Shown here: one piece after another, positions 12,744 through 20,499 of the stretch
Layout: each line of letters opens with the position of its first letter
Numbering within the stretch: the stretch's first letter is position 1
NCBI GenBank assembly: GCA_031431335.1
Contig: JANPDG010000183.1
Location: forward strand, 1 to 22,216
Reading direction: 5' to 3'
DNA length: 22,216 nt
From: JAAFIP01 sp031431335
GTDB taxonomy: Bacteria > Pseudomonadota > Gammaproteobacteria > Burkholderiales > Burkholderiaceae_C
The notes under the pieces: generated by a model
Told to the model about the DNA's origin: nothing
Database searches by the model: none
The model's input: the letters and a program-made list of their open reading frames with translations, nothing else
Program-made: the position numbers and the translations under genes

Positions 12744-13577
12744 TTATTTGGCAGAAGGGCCAAAGTATTTCACGTTCATGGCTTGCAGGCTACCGTCTGC
12801 TTGCATAGCGGTCAGTGCGTCTGTCAGCTTCTTTTGCAGTTCAGTGTTGCCCTTTTTCACTGCAAAGCCATACTGCTCGGGCGCGAACGATGCATCGCTT
12901 ACACTTTTGAACTTAGCCGTCGGATTGTTGGCAATGTAGTGTTGCACTACACCGTTGTCGGCCACTACAGCAGCTACGCCGCCAGCTTCTAGCTCTTTCA
13001 AAGCCAGTGGGGTGGATTCAAAGCGTTTGATGTTGGCACTGGTTTTGCCCAGCAGCTTTTGCACGACTTCGTCACCAGTGGTGCCGGTTTGCACGCCAAC
13101 TTTGAGCTTCTTCAGGTCGTCAAACTTAGCCACTTTGGAGCTGTCTTTCACGGCTATCAACTGGTTGGCGTTGAAATAGGGGCCAGAAAAGTCCATGGTC
13201 AGCTTGCGCTCGTCGGTGATGGTGACAGACGACGCCACGATGTCACGCTCGCCTGTGTCGAGGGTTTTGAAGATGCCTTCCCACGGGGTGTTGACAAATT
13301 TCACCTCGATACCGGCCTTGGTGGCCACGGCTTTGAGTACGTCTACGGTGTAGCCTGTGATCTCGCCGCTAGGCGTTTGTGACTCAAACGGTGCATAGGC
13401 TGCATCGGTGCCGACCACATAGACTTTGGCCACAGGTGCTGGCGCAGGCGCGGCAGCAGCGGGGACGGGTGCAGGGGCGGCAGGTGCCGGCTCAGGGGCT
13501 TTGCCGCAGCCAGCTAAGACGGCAGCAGATGCGAAGGCCAAAAGGGCCAAGCGGCGGGTAGAAGTCATAGATTTCAT
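12744..13577 (-). CDS. Polar amino-acid ABC transporter binding lipoprotein
   Basis: The protein has 277 residues. It has a lipoprotein signal with lipobox VLAGC (Cys24), then an Ala/Pro-rich tether (about 28-50), then a family-3 solute-binding domain. Recognisable segments are VGTDAAYAPFE near the domain start, GEITGYTVDVLKAVA, and DIVASSVTITDERKLTMDFSGPYF, the typical amino-acid binding signature. It should capture an amino acid at the outer face of the inner membrane for the downstream permease. The ATG at 13577 has GAGGA about 9 bases upstream. The specific amino acid cannot be told. Confidence 0.9.
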   Translation of the reverse strand: MKSMTSTRRLALLAFASAAVLAGCGKAPEPAPAAPAPVPAAAAPAPAPVAKVYVVGTDAAYAPFESQTPSGEITGYTVDVLKAVATKAGIEVKFVNTPWEGIFKTLDTGERDIVASSVTITDERKLTMDFSGPYFNANQLIAVKDSSKVAKFDDLKKLKVGVQTGTTGDEVVQKLLGKTSANIKRFESTPLALKELEAGGVAAVVADNGVVQHYIANNPTAKFKSVSDASFAPEQYGFAVKKGNTELQKKLTDALTAMQADGSLQAMNVKYFGPSAK

Positions 13578-13613
13578 AAAAAATAGTCCTCAAAAATTAA
13601 AAGGTAAGCTAGT

Positions 13614-14537
13614 TTAAGCGTTGTTGGGGCCGGTATGGGCCAGAGGTATCCCCAGTGTGATAAGCACATCGCGGGCCAAGTGGGGGTAGTCCGAGATCAG
13701 GCCATCGACTCCTAAGGCTAGCACGCTCTCTATTTCGGGGGGGCTATTGACCGTCCAGGGGACTACTTTCAAGCCTAGGGACTGGGCCTTGACCACCAAA
13801 GCGGCGTCAATGTCGCCAAAATAAGGTGACCAAATGCTACCGCTAGCTGCGTGCACCATGTGGGGTACATCGGCATGGTCTTCACGCCTAACCGACCCTG
13901 TCCAGCGGGCTCTGCCGGGCGCGGGCGTGATGTTGTCCGTCCAGGCCTGCTGCGCTGTCAGGCAGGCGGTGCGCAGGCTAGGCGCGCGCTGTTGCACCAG
14001 TTGCAGTGTGCGCCAGTCAAAGCTTTGAATAATTACGCGCTCTTGCATGCTGTGGGCCTGAACCACAGACAGCAGCAGGTCGACAAACAGCTCGGGGCTG
14101 ACCGTCTCATCGGGCTGATCGGGGGATATTTTGGTCTCGATATTAAAGTGCAGGTGTGTCGCCTGCATGCGCTCAAACAGCTGCGCCAAAGACGGCATGT
14201 GTGTGCCCTCAACTGGCTTTTGCGTGGGAAACCGCTGCGCATAGGCACTTGCTGGGTCGATGCGCCCCACGTCAAAGCTTTGCAGCTGCGCAAATGTCAG
14301 TGAATTAACCAAAACTGGAGCGGCCAGCCATTGGCCCACTGCGTCGCGGGTGATCTCGGGGTTGAGCGCGCGGTCATGACTGATAACAACCACGCCATCG
14401 CTGCTCACGCCTACGTCTAGCTCCAGCGTGCTCACGCCGATACGCAAAGCTTCTTCGTAGGCAGGCAGCGTGTTCTCGGGCAACAGGCCGCGTGCGCCTC
14501 GGTGGCCTTGCAGGTCGAATGCTTTAGGATGTGCCAT
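13614..14537 (-). CDS. Glycerophosphodiester phosphodiesterase (GDPD family)
   Basis: The protein has 307 residues from the ATG at 14537; an in-frame TTG 6 bases earlier is less likely. The GDPD catalytic signature is complete: GHRGARGLLPENT (His12, Arg13, Glu21), then LELDVGVSSDGVVVISHD (Glu39, Asp41, His54). The C-terminal segments VPWTVNSPPEIESVLALGVDGLISDYP also fit. The enzyme hydrolyses glycerophosphodiesters to glycerol-3-phosphate and an alcohol, recycling phospholipid head groups. No signal peptide is visible, so it is probably cytoplasmic. It lies 17 bases after the MFS gene and 36 bases before the binding-protein gene, on the same strand. Confidence 0.92.
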   Translation of the reverse strand: MAHPKAFDLQGHRGARGLLPENTLPAYEEALRIGVSTLELDVGVSSDGVVVISHDRALNPEITRDAVGQWLAAPVLVNSLTFAQLQSFDVGRIDPASAYAQRFPTQKPVEGTHMPSLAQLFERMQATHLHFNIETKISPDQPDETVSPELFVDLLLSVVQAHSMQERVIIQSFDWRTLQLVQQRAPSLRTACLTAQQAWTDNITPAPGRARWTGSVRREDHADVPHMVHAASGSIWSPYFGDIDAALVVKAQSLGLKVVPWTVNSPPEIESVLALGVDGLISDYPHLARDVLITLGIPLAHTGPNNA

Positions 14538-14554
14538 AGTCAATAAAGATTTAC

Positions 14555-15682
14555 CTATGAAGGTTCAAACCAGAGCGTAACGTAGGCCGCCACTGCAAAG
14601 GGCGCGCCCACCCATGCCAATTTATCAAATCCCACGCTGGCTGCCAACGCGCCACTGACGATCGCGCCCAGTGCCGTGCCTAAATAAATCATCGAAGCGT
14701 TCAGGCTCAGCAGAAGCGGCGCTTGCGAGGGTGCCAAGCCCGTGAGGCGGGCCATTTGCGGTGCGCCCAGTGAAAAGCCTGCAATGCCCCAAATGATAAA
14801 AATACCCACTACCAAGGGGTAGCTACCCAGAGTGAGCGGCACGCACAGCATGGTGATGATAAACGCAGCTAAGTTAAAGCGCAGTGTGCGCAGTGGCCCA
14901 AAGCGGTCTGCAGCCCAACCGCCCCCAAGCGTGCCCACCACGCCGCTGATACCAAACAAGACCAGCGTAAAGCTCAACTCCTGTGGCGACATAGTGATCA
15001 AGGCTTGTAGGACTGGGCCAATATAGGCAAACACACTGAAGATGGCAATAAAGTACAGCAGCGTGCGCGCCCAAACGCGCAAGATCTCAGGCCGGCGCAA
15101 TGCGTTGCCTAAGCCTGCAAAGCTGGCGCCCGGCGCTTGGATTTGATTGGGCAAAAAGTACACCATCGCCGCTATGGCCAGCGTGCAACACACCACCACG
15201 AGGGCTATCGGCGACTGCCAGCCGTAGGTAAACCCCATCCAAGTGCCCAGCGGCAGGCCAATGGCATAGCTCAGGCTGACACCAGAGAACACCAGCGCCA
15301 GCGCCCTTGCGCGCAGGACGGGCGGCACCATGGCCACAACCAGCCCTGATGCCAGCGCCGAATACACTGAGCCGATGCCCATCAGCACCCGTCCGCCGAG
15401 CAGGGTTGCAAAGTTAGGCGACAGCGCACACACCACGCTGCCCGCCAAAAAAAGCACCAGCGCCAACACAATAGCGCGCTTGCGCTGCCAAGTGCCTGTG
15501 GCCACGATGAGAAATGGCGCTAAAAACGCCGAAGCTATCGCATACGCCGTCATCGCTTGGCCCGCCACTGCCACACTCACACCCAAGTCGTCGCTGATGG
15601 GTTTTAAGATGCCCGTCAGCACGAACGCGCCTGTGCCCACGACCAAATTGGTCAATGCAAAGAGATACAGGATAGGCGGCAT
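14555..15682 (-). CDS. MFS transporter, DHA1/AraJ-like
   Basis: The protein has 375 residues with about twelve hydrophobic segments, compact for a 12-helix major facilitator protein. It has the motif-A-like loop GGGWAADRFGPLRTLRF in the second half and LLGGRVLMGIGSVYSALASGLVVAMVPPVLRARALAL in the first, typical of drug/sugar efflux DHA1 members. The substrate is unknown. It is first of a minus-strand set followed by the GDPD gene. No strong ribosome site precedes the ATG at 15682; a start further in is possible but would cut helix 1. Confidence 0.88.
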   Translation of the reverse strand: MPPILYLFALTNLVVGTGAFVLTGILKPISDDLGVSVAVAGQAMTAYAIASAFLAPFLIVATGTWQRKRAIVLALVLFLAGSVVCALSPNFATLLGGRVLMGIGSVYSALASGLVVAMVPPVLRARALALVFSGVSLSYAIGLPLGTWMGFTYGWQSPIALVVVCCTLAIAAMVYFLPNQIQAPGASFAGLGNALRRPEILRVWARTLLYFIAIFSVFAYIGPVLQALITMSPQELSFTLVLFGISGVVGTLGGGWAADRFGPLRTLRFNLAAFIITMLCVPLTLGSYPLVVGIFIIWGIAGFSLGAPQMARLTGLAPSQAPLLLSLNASMIYLGTALGAIVSGALAASVGFDKLAWVGAPFAVAAYVTLWFEPS

Positions 15683-15720
15683 GTTGGCTGAGGGTATTTA
15701 GGTAAATTTTTAGGCAGTTT

Positions 15721-15770
15721 TCCGAGGTGGATATTAGATAGTTTGCTATTAATTTAGGACTAAATTAAAA
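15721..15770. repeat. Dispersed 50-bp repeat, copy 2 (intergenic)
   Basis: This copy matches 2711-2760 at 43 of 50 positions without gaps. Its core ATAGTTTGCTAT (15738-15749) also occurs inverted at 5915-5926. It lies in the 231-base gap 15683-15913 between the MFS gene start and the kinase gene end. I see nothing else clear in that gap: no convincing terminator after the kinase gene and no strong promoter for the MFS gene. Confidence 0.75.
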
Positions 15771-15913
15771 TTAAGCAACACTCACTTTACCTGCGGCATA
15801 CGTACTTTAACGCAGCCCTGTCTAGGGGCTATGCACACATCTTACCGCCACAGGCGCCTTAAGCTGCCGGTTGGCGTATCGCAATCCACTTGAAGCAGCT
15901 TTTGATTTCTACA

Positions 15914-17626
15914 TCAAAATTCTAATAACTCTTGGCATGTTTGCTGTGCCAACAGTGCGATGTGTGCTACTTGGGTTTGTGCAATGGCGGGCCAAGTGTT
16001 GTGATTGCAAGCGGCTTCTAATTCATAGCAAGAGGCCACCAGTGCGCGCGCCCCTACATTAGACGACGCACCTTTGAGTGCGTGCAACGCAAGGCACAGA
16101 TCTGCAGGATTGCAGCCCGGCAAGGTGGCCTCAATCGCTGCGATACGCATAGGTACATCGGTGATAAACAAGGTAATCACATCGCGGGCCATAGTGCGGC
16201 GCGTATCGTCAAACTCTTTGAACTGGTCTAACCGGCTCCAATCTACCAAGCTAGATTTGACGGGCACTGCTGTAGAACACTCTTGGCCACCAGTAATGGG
16301 TCCGCCAGCCGGTGTAGATGCATAGCGCTCTAGCGCATCGGCCAGTTCGTCGATACGCAATGGCTTGGGTAAAAACCCCAGCATGCCTGCGTCTAGGCAG
16401 CGCTGGCGATCTTCTTGCATCACCGAAGCGGTCAGGGCGATCATGGGCGGGGCAGATGCGCCGTAGGTGCTGACGATGTGCCGCGCTGCAGCGTAGCCGT
16501 CCATCACAGGCATGTTGGCATCCATCAAAATAGCGGCGTAAGGCTGTTGCTCTGCGCAAGACTGCTCCACCATGGCGATGGCCTCTTCCCCGTTGTGCGC
16601 AGTGCTGGCCTCATAGCCTAGCTTGGTTAGCATAGCCAAGGCTACTTTGAGGTTCACTGCGTTATCGTCAGCTACCAAAATGTGCTGGTGCTTAGCCACT
16701 ATGGCGGGGCCACTAGCTGCAGGCGTAAGTGCGGCCTGCATATTGTTAGCGCGAATCAACGCATCAAACAATTGCGACTGGCGGTAGGGTTTGAGCAATA
16801 CAGCGTCAAACAAAGCCGCAATTTCGCCGCTCGGGGCCATGCCTGAAGTGAGCAATACGATATTGGCGGTAGGCTGGGTTTGCCTCAGCGTTTTGGCAAA
16901 ATCATAGCCGTCCATATCTGGCATATGCATATCGACAACGATGACTTTAGCGGTGTGTGTGGCCAGCCAGTCCAAGGCGTTTTTCGCGCGCTCAAACTGC
17001 ACCGTATGCATACCCCAGCGCTTGACTTGCTTGTCCAAGATGCGCAGGTTCAGGGCCGTGTCGTCGATGAGCACCGCTCGCTGCCCATTCAAGCTGGCCA
17101 TGTAATACGACGAGGTGGCTGATGGCTCTTGTGCATCTGCGCGTTGCAGTTGTGCAGTAAACCAAAAAGTAGACCCTTGGCCCGGGCTAGATTCGAGTCC
17201 CACGTTGCCACCCATGAGGTGCGCCAAGCGCTTGCAAATTGCCAAACCCAAGCCTGTGCCTCCGTAGCGGCGTGCTGTAGAAGCATCTACTTGGCTAAAA
17301 GACTGGAACAGCGCATCTTGCCTGTCAAGGGGAATGCCAATGCCCGTGTCTTTGACGCGAAACTCAAGTAACGCATGGTCTTGACTCGCAGCTTCACCCA
17401 ATGCATTTACGCTGATGAGCACCTGGCCTTGGTCAGTGAATTTAATTGCGTTATTAATGAAGTTGAGCAGCACTTGGCGAAGGCGTGTCACGTCGCCGCG
17501 TACCCAAGCAGGCACATTTTCAGCGATATCAATCAACAACTTTAGTTTTTTCTCACGCGCGCGCGAAGCTGCAATATCACAAGCATCTTCAATCGTGGTT
17601 TGCAAACTCAGTGGCTCGTTTTCCAA
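15914..17626 (-). CDS. Hybrid histidine kinase, C-terminal part (HATPase-REC-REC-HPt), split by a frameshift
   Basis: This reading frame is the continuation of the sensor gene upstream. It opens formally at a TTG (17626) but in-frame coding extends back to 17653, where SKIESGKLDL restores the usual DFSKIESG kinase motif. Domains, numbered from the TTG: HATPase (N-box NFINNA 55-60, DTGIGI 93-98, GGTGLGL 122-128); REC1 (about 183-293, Asp232, Lys279); REC2 (about 314-434, Asp369 in MDANMPVMDG, Lys421); and a C-terminal HPt (HALKGASS, His515). The arrangement implies a multistep phosphorelay. No separate output regulator lies nearby. On its own this fragment lacks the sensor and phosphoacceptor His, so it is unlikely to be an independent gene. 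Confidence 0.85.
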   Translation of the reverse strand: MENEPLSLQTTIEDACDIAASRAREKKLKLLIDIAENVPAWVRGDVTRLRQVLLNFINNAIKFTDQGQVLISVNALGEAASQDHALLEFRVKDTGIGIPLDRQDALFQSFSQVDASTARRYGGTGLGLAICKRLAHLMGGNVGLESSPGQGSTFWFTAQLQRADAQEPSATSSYYMASLNGQRAVLIDDTALNLRILDKQVKRWGMHTVQFERAKNALDWLATHTAKVIVVDMHMPDMDGYDFAKTLRQTQPTANIVLLTSGMAPSGEIAALFDAVLLKPYRQSQLFDALIRANNMQAALTPAASGPAIVAKHQHILVADDNAVNLKVALAMLTKLGYEASTAHNGEEAIAMVEQSCAEQQPYAAILMDANMPVMDGYAAARHIVSTYGASAPPMIALTASVMQEDRQRCLDAGMLGFLPKPLRIDELADALERYASTPAGGPITGGQECSTAVPVKSSLVDWSRLDQFKEFDDTRRTMARDVITLFITDVPMRIAAIEATLPGCNPADLCLALHALKGASSNVGARALVASCYELEAACNHNTWPAIAQTQVAHIALLAQQTCQELLEF

Positions 17627-19260
17627 ATCAAGTTTGCCAGACTCGATTTTAGAAAATCCAAAATATCGTTGATCACACCCAGTAGTTGGTCGCTGGACAC
17701 CTGCATGGTGTGTAGGTAGTCTTTTTGCTCTATGTTCAAAGGTGTGTCGGCCAACAAACCGGTCATGCCCACTACGCCGTTTAAGGGTGTGCGGATTTCG
17801 TGGCTCATGGTGGCTAAAAACGAAGCTTTGGCGCGCGCTGCAGCCAGCGCATCTTCGCGCGATGCTTCCAACTCGCGGGTGCGCTGCGCGACGCGCTCTT
17901 CCAAATGCTCGTTAGCGTCGCGCAAGGCGATGGCTTGTTGTTCAATCTCGCCGCGTTTAGCTTGGATCTCGATGGCGCTGGCATGCATGGCCAAAGACAG
18001 GCTGCGTACTTCAGCAATTTGCGCTTTGCCTTGCACCTGCGGTATCAACCCTTGGCCTAATGCCTCGGCGGCTTCGGTTAGCCTGGCAAATCGGTGGTTG
18101 AGGCTATAGGCAAACCAAGTGGCTGCAAAAGCACCTAAGGCCAATACCAGCAAGGTGACATACACAGACTGCTGGATCGAGCGGCGGGTTTCGCCCGCAA
18201 AATCGCTGTCTGGTGCCGCCACAATCATGTTCCATTGCAAACCCTCAGACTGCCCAAAAGGCCGCATGGCTGCAATCACTTTGGTGCCGTTGACTGGGCT
18301 TAAAAATGACTGCATTTTCAGGGCTTCGCCCACTGCTGCAGGACTCTGCTTAAGTGCAATGAAAGCTGCGTAGGCATTGCGCATCGTTAAATTATTGCTA
18401 TCGCTCGGCTTTAAGCGCTGCAGTTGCCCATCGACTGATCTGAACAAGTCCTCAGTGGTTGATGTGGCTACCAGATAGCCTTGCTCATCGACCAGCATGG
18501 CAATACCGTTGTCGCTGATTTTTTGCGCTTGCATGCGCTTCGTGAGTGTTTTGAGAAATAAATCTACGCCCACCACACCTAAGGTTTGGCCAGCGCTGTC
18601 TGCCACTGGCTGCGCCAAGGTGATTAGCAACTGGCCTGTGGAGGCTGAGGGATAAACGGTGGTGTAAGTGCGCGCTTTTTTGATCACTGCGCTGGTGTAC
18701 CACGGGCGCTGGCGCGGGTCATAGGGTTTGGTTTCTGCGGGCAGCTCTTGGCTGCGGTCTAAGGGCTGCTGGGCAGCATAGTAGCGCCGAGCGCTTGCAT
18801 TAGCAGGTTTGAGGTGGACTTTTAAGCGGTCTTGGCTGGCACTGCCAGTGTCTTGCACGCCGTAGAAAGCGCCTTGTGCATCGCCAAAATACAAAAACGA
18901 TACATCCGGCAACATGCGGGCCAGAGAAAACGCAAACGCTTCAAAATTTTGCGGTCGGGCCATCATGGCTTGAACGTTTGCGTTTTGCTCAGCTGTAGGC
19001 TGGCTGCGTAATAAACCATTGAGCAGCGAGTGGGCTTGCTGTAGATGCGTTTCAGTGTCAAGTTGCACCCGGTAGGCCACGTCATTGATAATTTTGTTGG
19101 ACAGCTTATCCACGTTGTCCAAGGTGCTGGTGTACATCAGCCCGCCCACTACAGCGGCCGGTAGCAGTGCAAACAAGAGCAAACTACAAATTAAGATGCT
19201 GCGCAAGCTCCAAGCGCGTGGTGTGCTGGTGGTTGAAATCGGCGGATTAGTGGGGCGCAT
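17608..19260 (-). CDS. Hybrid histidine kinase, N-terminal part (dCache sensor-HAMP-HisKA), split by a frameshift
   Basis: The frame has 550 codons. TM1 is at about 20-42. A periplasmic double-Cache sensor (about 45-360) carries the family motif YDPRQRPWY (180-188). TM2 is at about 366-387, then HAMP (about 385-435) and a coiled coil (about 430-475). HisKA has SHEIRTPLNG, with phosphoacceptor His487. After Phe536 the frame is lost: the last 14 residues are out of frame and end at a stop, while the correct frame continues as the downstream fragment. The whole protein would have about 1115 residues. dCache domains usually bind small ligands such as amino acids or carboxylates. Confidence 0.88.
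   Translation of the reverse strand: MRPTNPPISTTSTPRAWSLRSILICSLLLFALLPAAVVGGLMYTSTLDNVDKLSNKIINDVAYRVQLDTETHLQQAHSLLNGLLRSQPTAEQNANVQAMMARPQNFEAFAFSLARMLPDVSFLYFGDAQGAFYGVQDTGSASQDRLKVHLKPANASARRYYAAQQPLDRSQELPAETKPYDPRQRPWYTSAVIKKARTYTTVYPSASTGQLLITLAQPVADSAGQTLGVVGVDLFLKTLTKRMQAQKISDNGIAMLVDEQGYLVATSTTEDLFRSVDGQLQRLKPSDSNNLTMRNAYAAFIALKQSPAAVGEALKMQSFLSPVNGTKVIAAMRPFGQSEGLQWNMIVAAPDSDFAGETRRSIQQSVYVTLLVLALGAFAATWFAYSLNHRFARLTEAAEALGQGLIPQVQGKAQIAEVRSLSLAMHASAIEIQAKRGEIEQQAIALRDANEHLEERVAQRTRELEASREDALAAARAKASFLATMSHEIRTPLNGVVGMTGLLADTPLNIEQKDYLHTMQVSSDQLLGVINDILDFLKSSLANLIWKTSH
17653..17656 (-). other. Frameshift site: four-T run in the hybrid kinase gene
   Basis: On the minus strand the sequence reads GAT TTT CTA AAA. 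One more T would give GAT TTT TCT AAA ATC GAG, encoding the conserved D-F-S-K-I-E of hybrid kinases and joining the two frames exactly. A single T is therefore missing from the run, either truly or by sequencing error. A ribosomal -1 slip on TTT would also restore the frame. Confidence 0.85.
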
Positions 19261-19308
19261 GGGAAATATGAATTAACCCAGCATATTGCCTTGCCTTGCG
19301 CAGATTGA

Positions 19309-19354
19309 CCAGCGCCCGTTCTTTACTTTGAGGTAAAGCACACAGTTGCGCTGG
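19309..19354. repeat. Nested inverted repeats upstream of the sensor kinase gene
   Basis: CCAGCGC (19309-19315) pairs with GCGCTGG (19348-19354), and inside it CTTTAC (19321-19326) pairs with GTAAAG (19333-19338) with a 6-base loop. It lies between the end of the Bug gene and the start of the kinase gene on the same strand. No T-run follows, so a terminator is not clear; an operator or an mRNA structure is possible. Confidence 0.5.
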
Positions 19355-19407
19355 TAAAAGTAGTTTTTTATCGACGTATTTGCTGTTGGTAACCGCCGGG
19401 CAGTGAC

Positions 19408-20394
19408 TTAGTCTAGTTTAGCCCCAGACTTTTGCACCGCAGCCGCCCATTTTGGCATCTCAGCAGTCAAAAACTTCGCAAAATCGTCAGCACCTAAAAA
19501 CGCCGGATCAGCGCCTTGGCTGATCATGCGGTTGCGTACCTCGGGCAGAGCCAGCACTTGCTTGAATGCGTCGCTGAGTTTGTCGATGACCGGCTTGGGG
19601 GTGCCTGCGGGCGCGAGAAAGCCATAAAAACCCACCACGTCAAACTCTTTGGCTTGTTTTGTTTCCATCACTGTGGGCACATCGGGCAGGGCGGGGTTGC
19701 GCTCGCGGCTGGTCACGGCCAGGGCGCGCACTTTGCCTTGCTTGTGATACTGCGCGGCCTGCGGAATACTCTCTGCCATAAACTGCACTTGGCCTGATAT
19801 CAAATCGGTAAACGCAGGTGCGCTACCGCGATAAGGAATGTGCACCATGAAGATGCCAGTTTCAGACTTGAACATCTCAGGCACCAAATGGCTGATGCCA
19901 CCGTTGCCTGCAGAGCCGTAGTTCACCTTGCCGGGGTTGGCTTTGGCGTACTTGACAAACTCAGGCAAGGTTTGCGCACTCACGCTGGGGTTGACCAAGA
20001 GCGCCAGCGGCTGCATGGCGGTGCGGGCTATGGGCACAAAGTCTTTGAGTGTGCCGTAGGGCAGCTTGCCGTAAAGGGCAGGGTTGATCACCATCACCCC
20101 GGTGTTGGCCAGCATGAGCGTGTGGCCATCGGGCGCGGCCTTCATCACGTCTTGCGCGCCTACGATACCGCCCGCGCCAGCTTTGTAGTCCACCGTGACG
20201 GGTTGGCCCAAGATGCCTTGTAGCTTGTCGGTCAGCAGCCGGGCATGCTGGTCGAGCGGGCCACCTGCCGGAAAACCCACCACAATGCGAATAGGTTTGC
20301 TAGGAAAGCTGGCTTGGGCTGCGGCGCTTTGGGCAAAGCCTAGGCCAGCCAGTACAGTGAGCGACAGACAGAGCAAATTTTTGAGGGTTTTCAT
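19408..20394 (-). CDS. Bug-family tripartite tricarboxylate transporter receptor protein
   Basis: The protein has 328 residues from the ATG at 20394. The open frame extends further upstream, but only the 20394 start gives the signal peptide (MKTLKNLLCLSLTVLAGLGF, cleavage near AAAQA). The Bug signature follows: FPSKPIRIVVGFPAGGPLDQHARLL, later DVMKAAPDGHTLMLANTG, GSAGNGG and HIPYRGSAPAFTDLISGQVQ. These periplasmic proteins bind small carboxylates and are very numerous in Burkholderiales, where many are orphans without TctAB membrane partners; none is seen here. It is divergent from the acyl-CoA ligase gene across 105 bases, which suggests uptake of a carboxylate that is then activated to a CoA ester. 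Confidence 0.92.
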   Translation of the reverse strand: MKTLKNLLCLSLTVLAGLGFAQSAAAQASFPSKPIRIVVGFPAGGPLDQHARLLTDKLQGILGQPVTVDYKAGAGGIVGAQDVMKAAPDGHTLMLANTGVMVINPALYGKLPYGTLKDFVPIARTAMQPLALLVNPSVSAQTLPEFVKYAKANPGKVNYGSAGNGGISHLVPEMFKSETGIFMVHIPYRGSAPAFTDLISGQVQFMAESIPQAAQYHKQGKVRALAVTSRERNPALPDVPTVMETKQAKEFDVVGFYGFLAPAGTPKPVIDKLSDAFKQVLALPEVRNRMISQGADPAFLGADDFAKFLTAEMPKWAAAVQKSGAKLD

Positions 20395-20499
20395 CGTGCT
20401 ATGGTTCCAAGAGATACGGCATGATAACCAGCCAATGCTGTGCAGTGGCTTAGCGTTTTCCAGCAGCCCAGACCCGCGTAATGACTTTGGAGACTTCCG

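Noticed and set aside
12732..12749. AAATAAT-AAAA-ATTATTT hairpin between the binding protein and permease genes
   Set aside because: The stem is all A-T and overlaps the stop codon of the binding protein. It is probably a chance feature of an AT-rich gap.
15914..17626. A separate HATPase-REC-REC-HPt gene starting at TTG 17626
   Set aside because: The frame extends upstream to exactly the point where the sensor frame breaks, and the residues encoded there complete the conserved DFSKIESG motif. There is no ribosome site for the TTG and no phosphoacceptor His before the ATPase domain. It is one gene with a frameshift.
17647..17660. Programmed -1 ribosomal frameshift in the kinase gene
   Set aside because: The P-site TTT can slip back one base, but the A-site codon cannot re-pair, so it is not a classical slippery heptamer. 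I saw no evident downstream stimulator. A lost T in a homopolymer is simpler.
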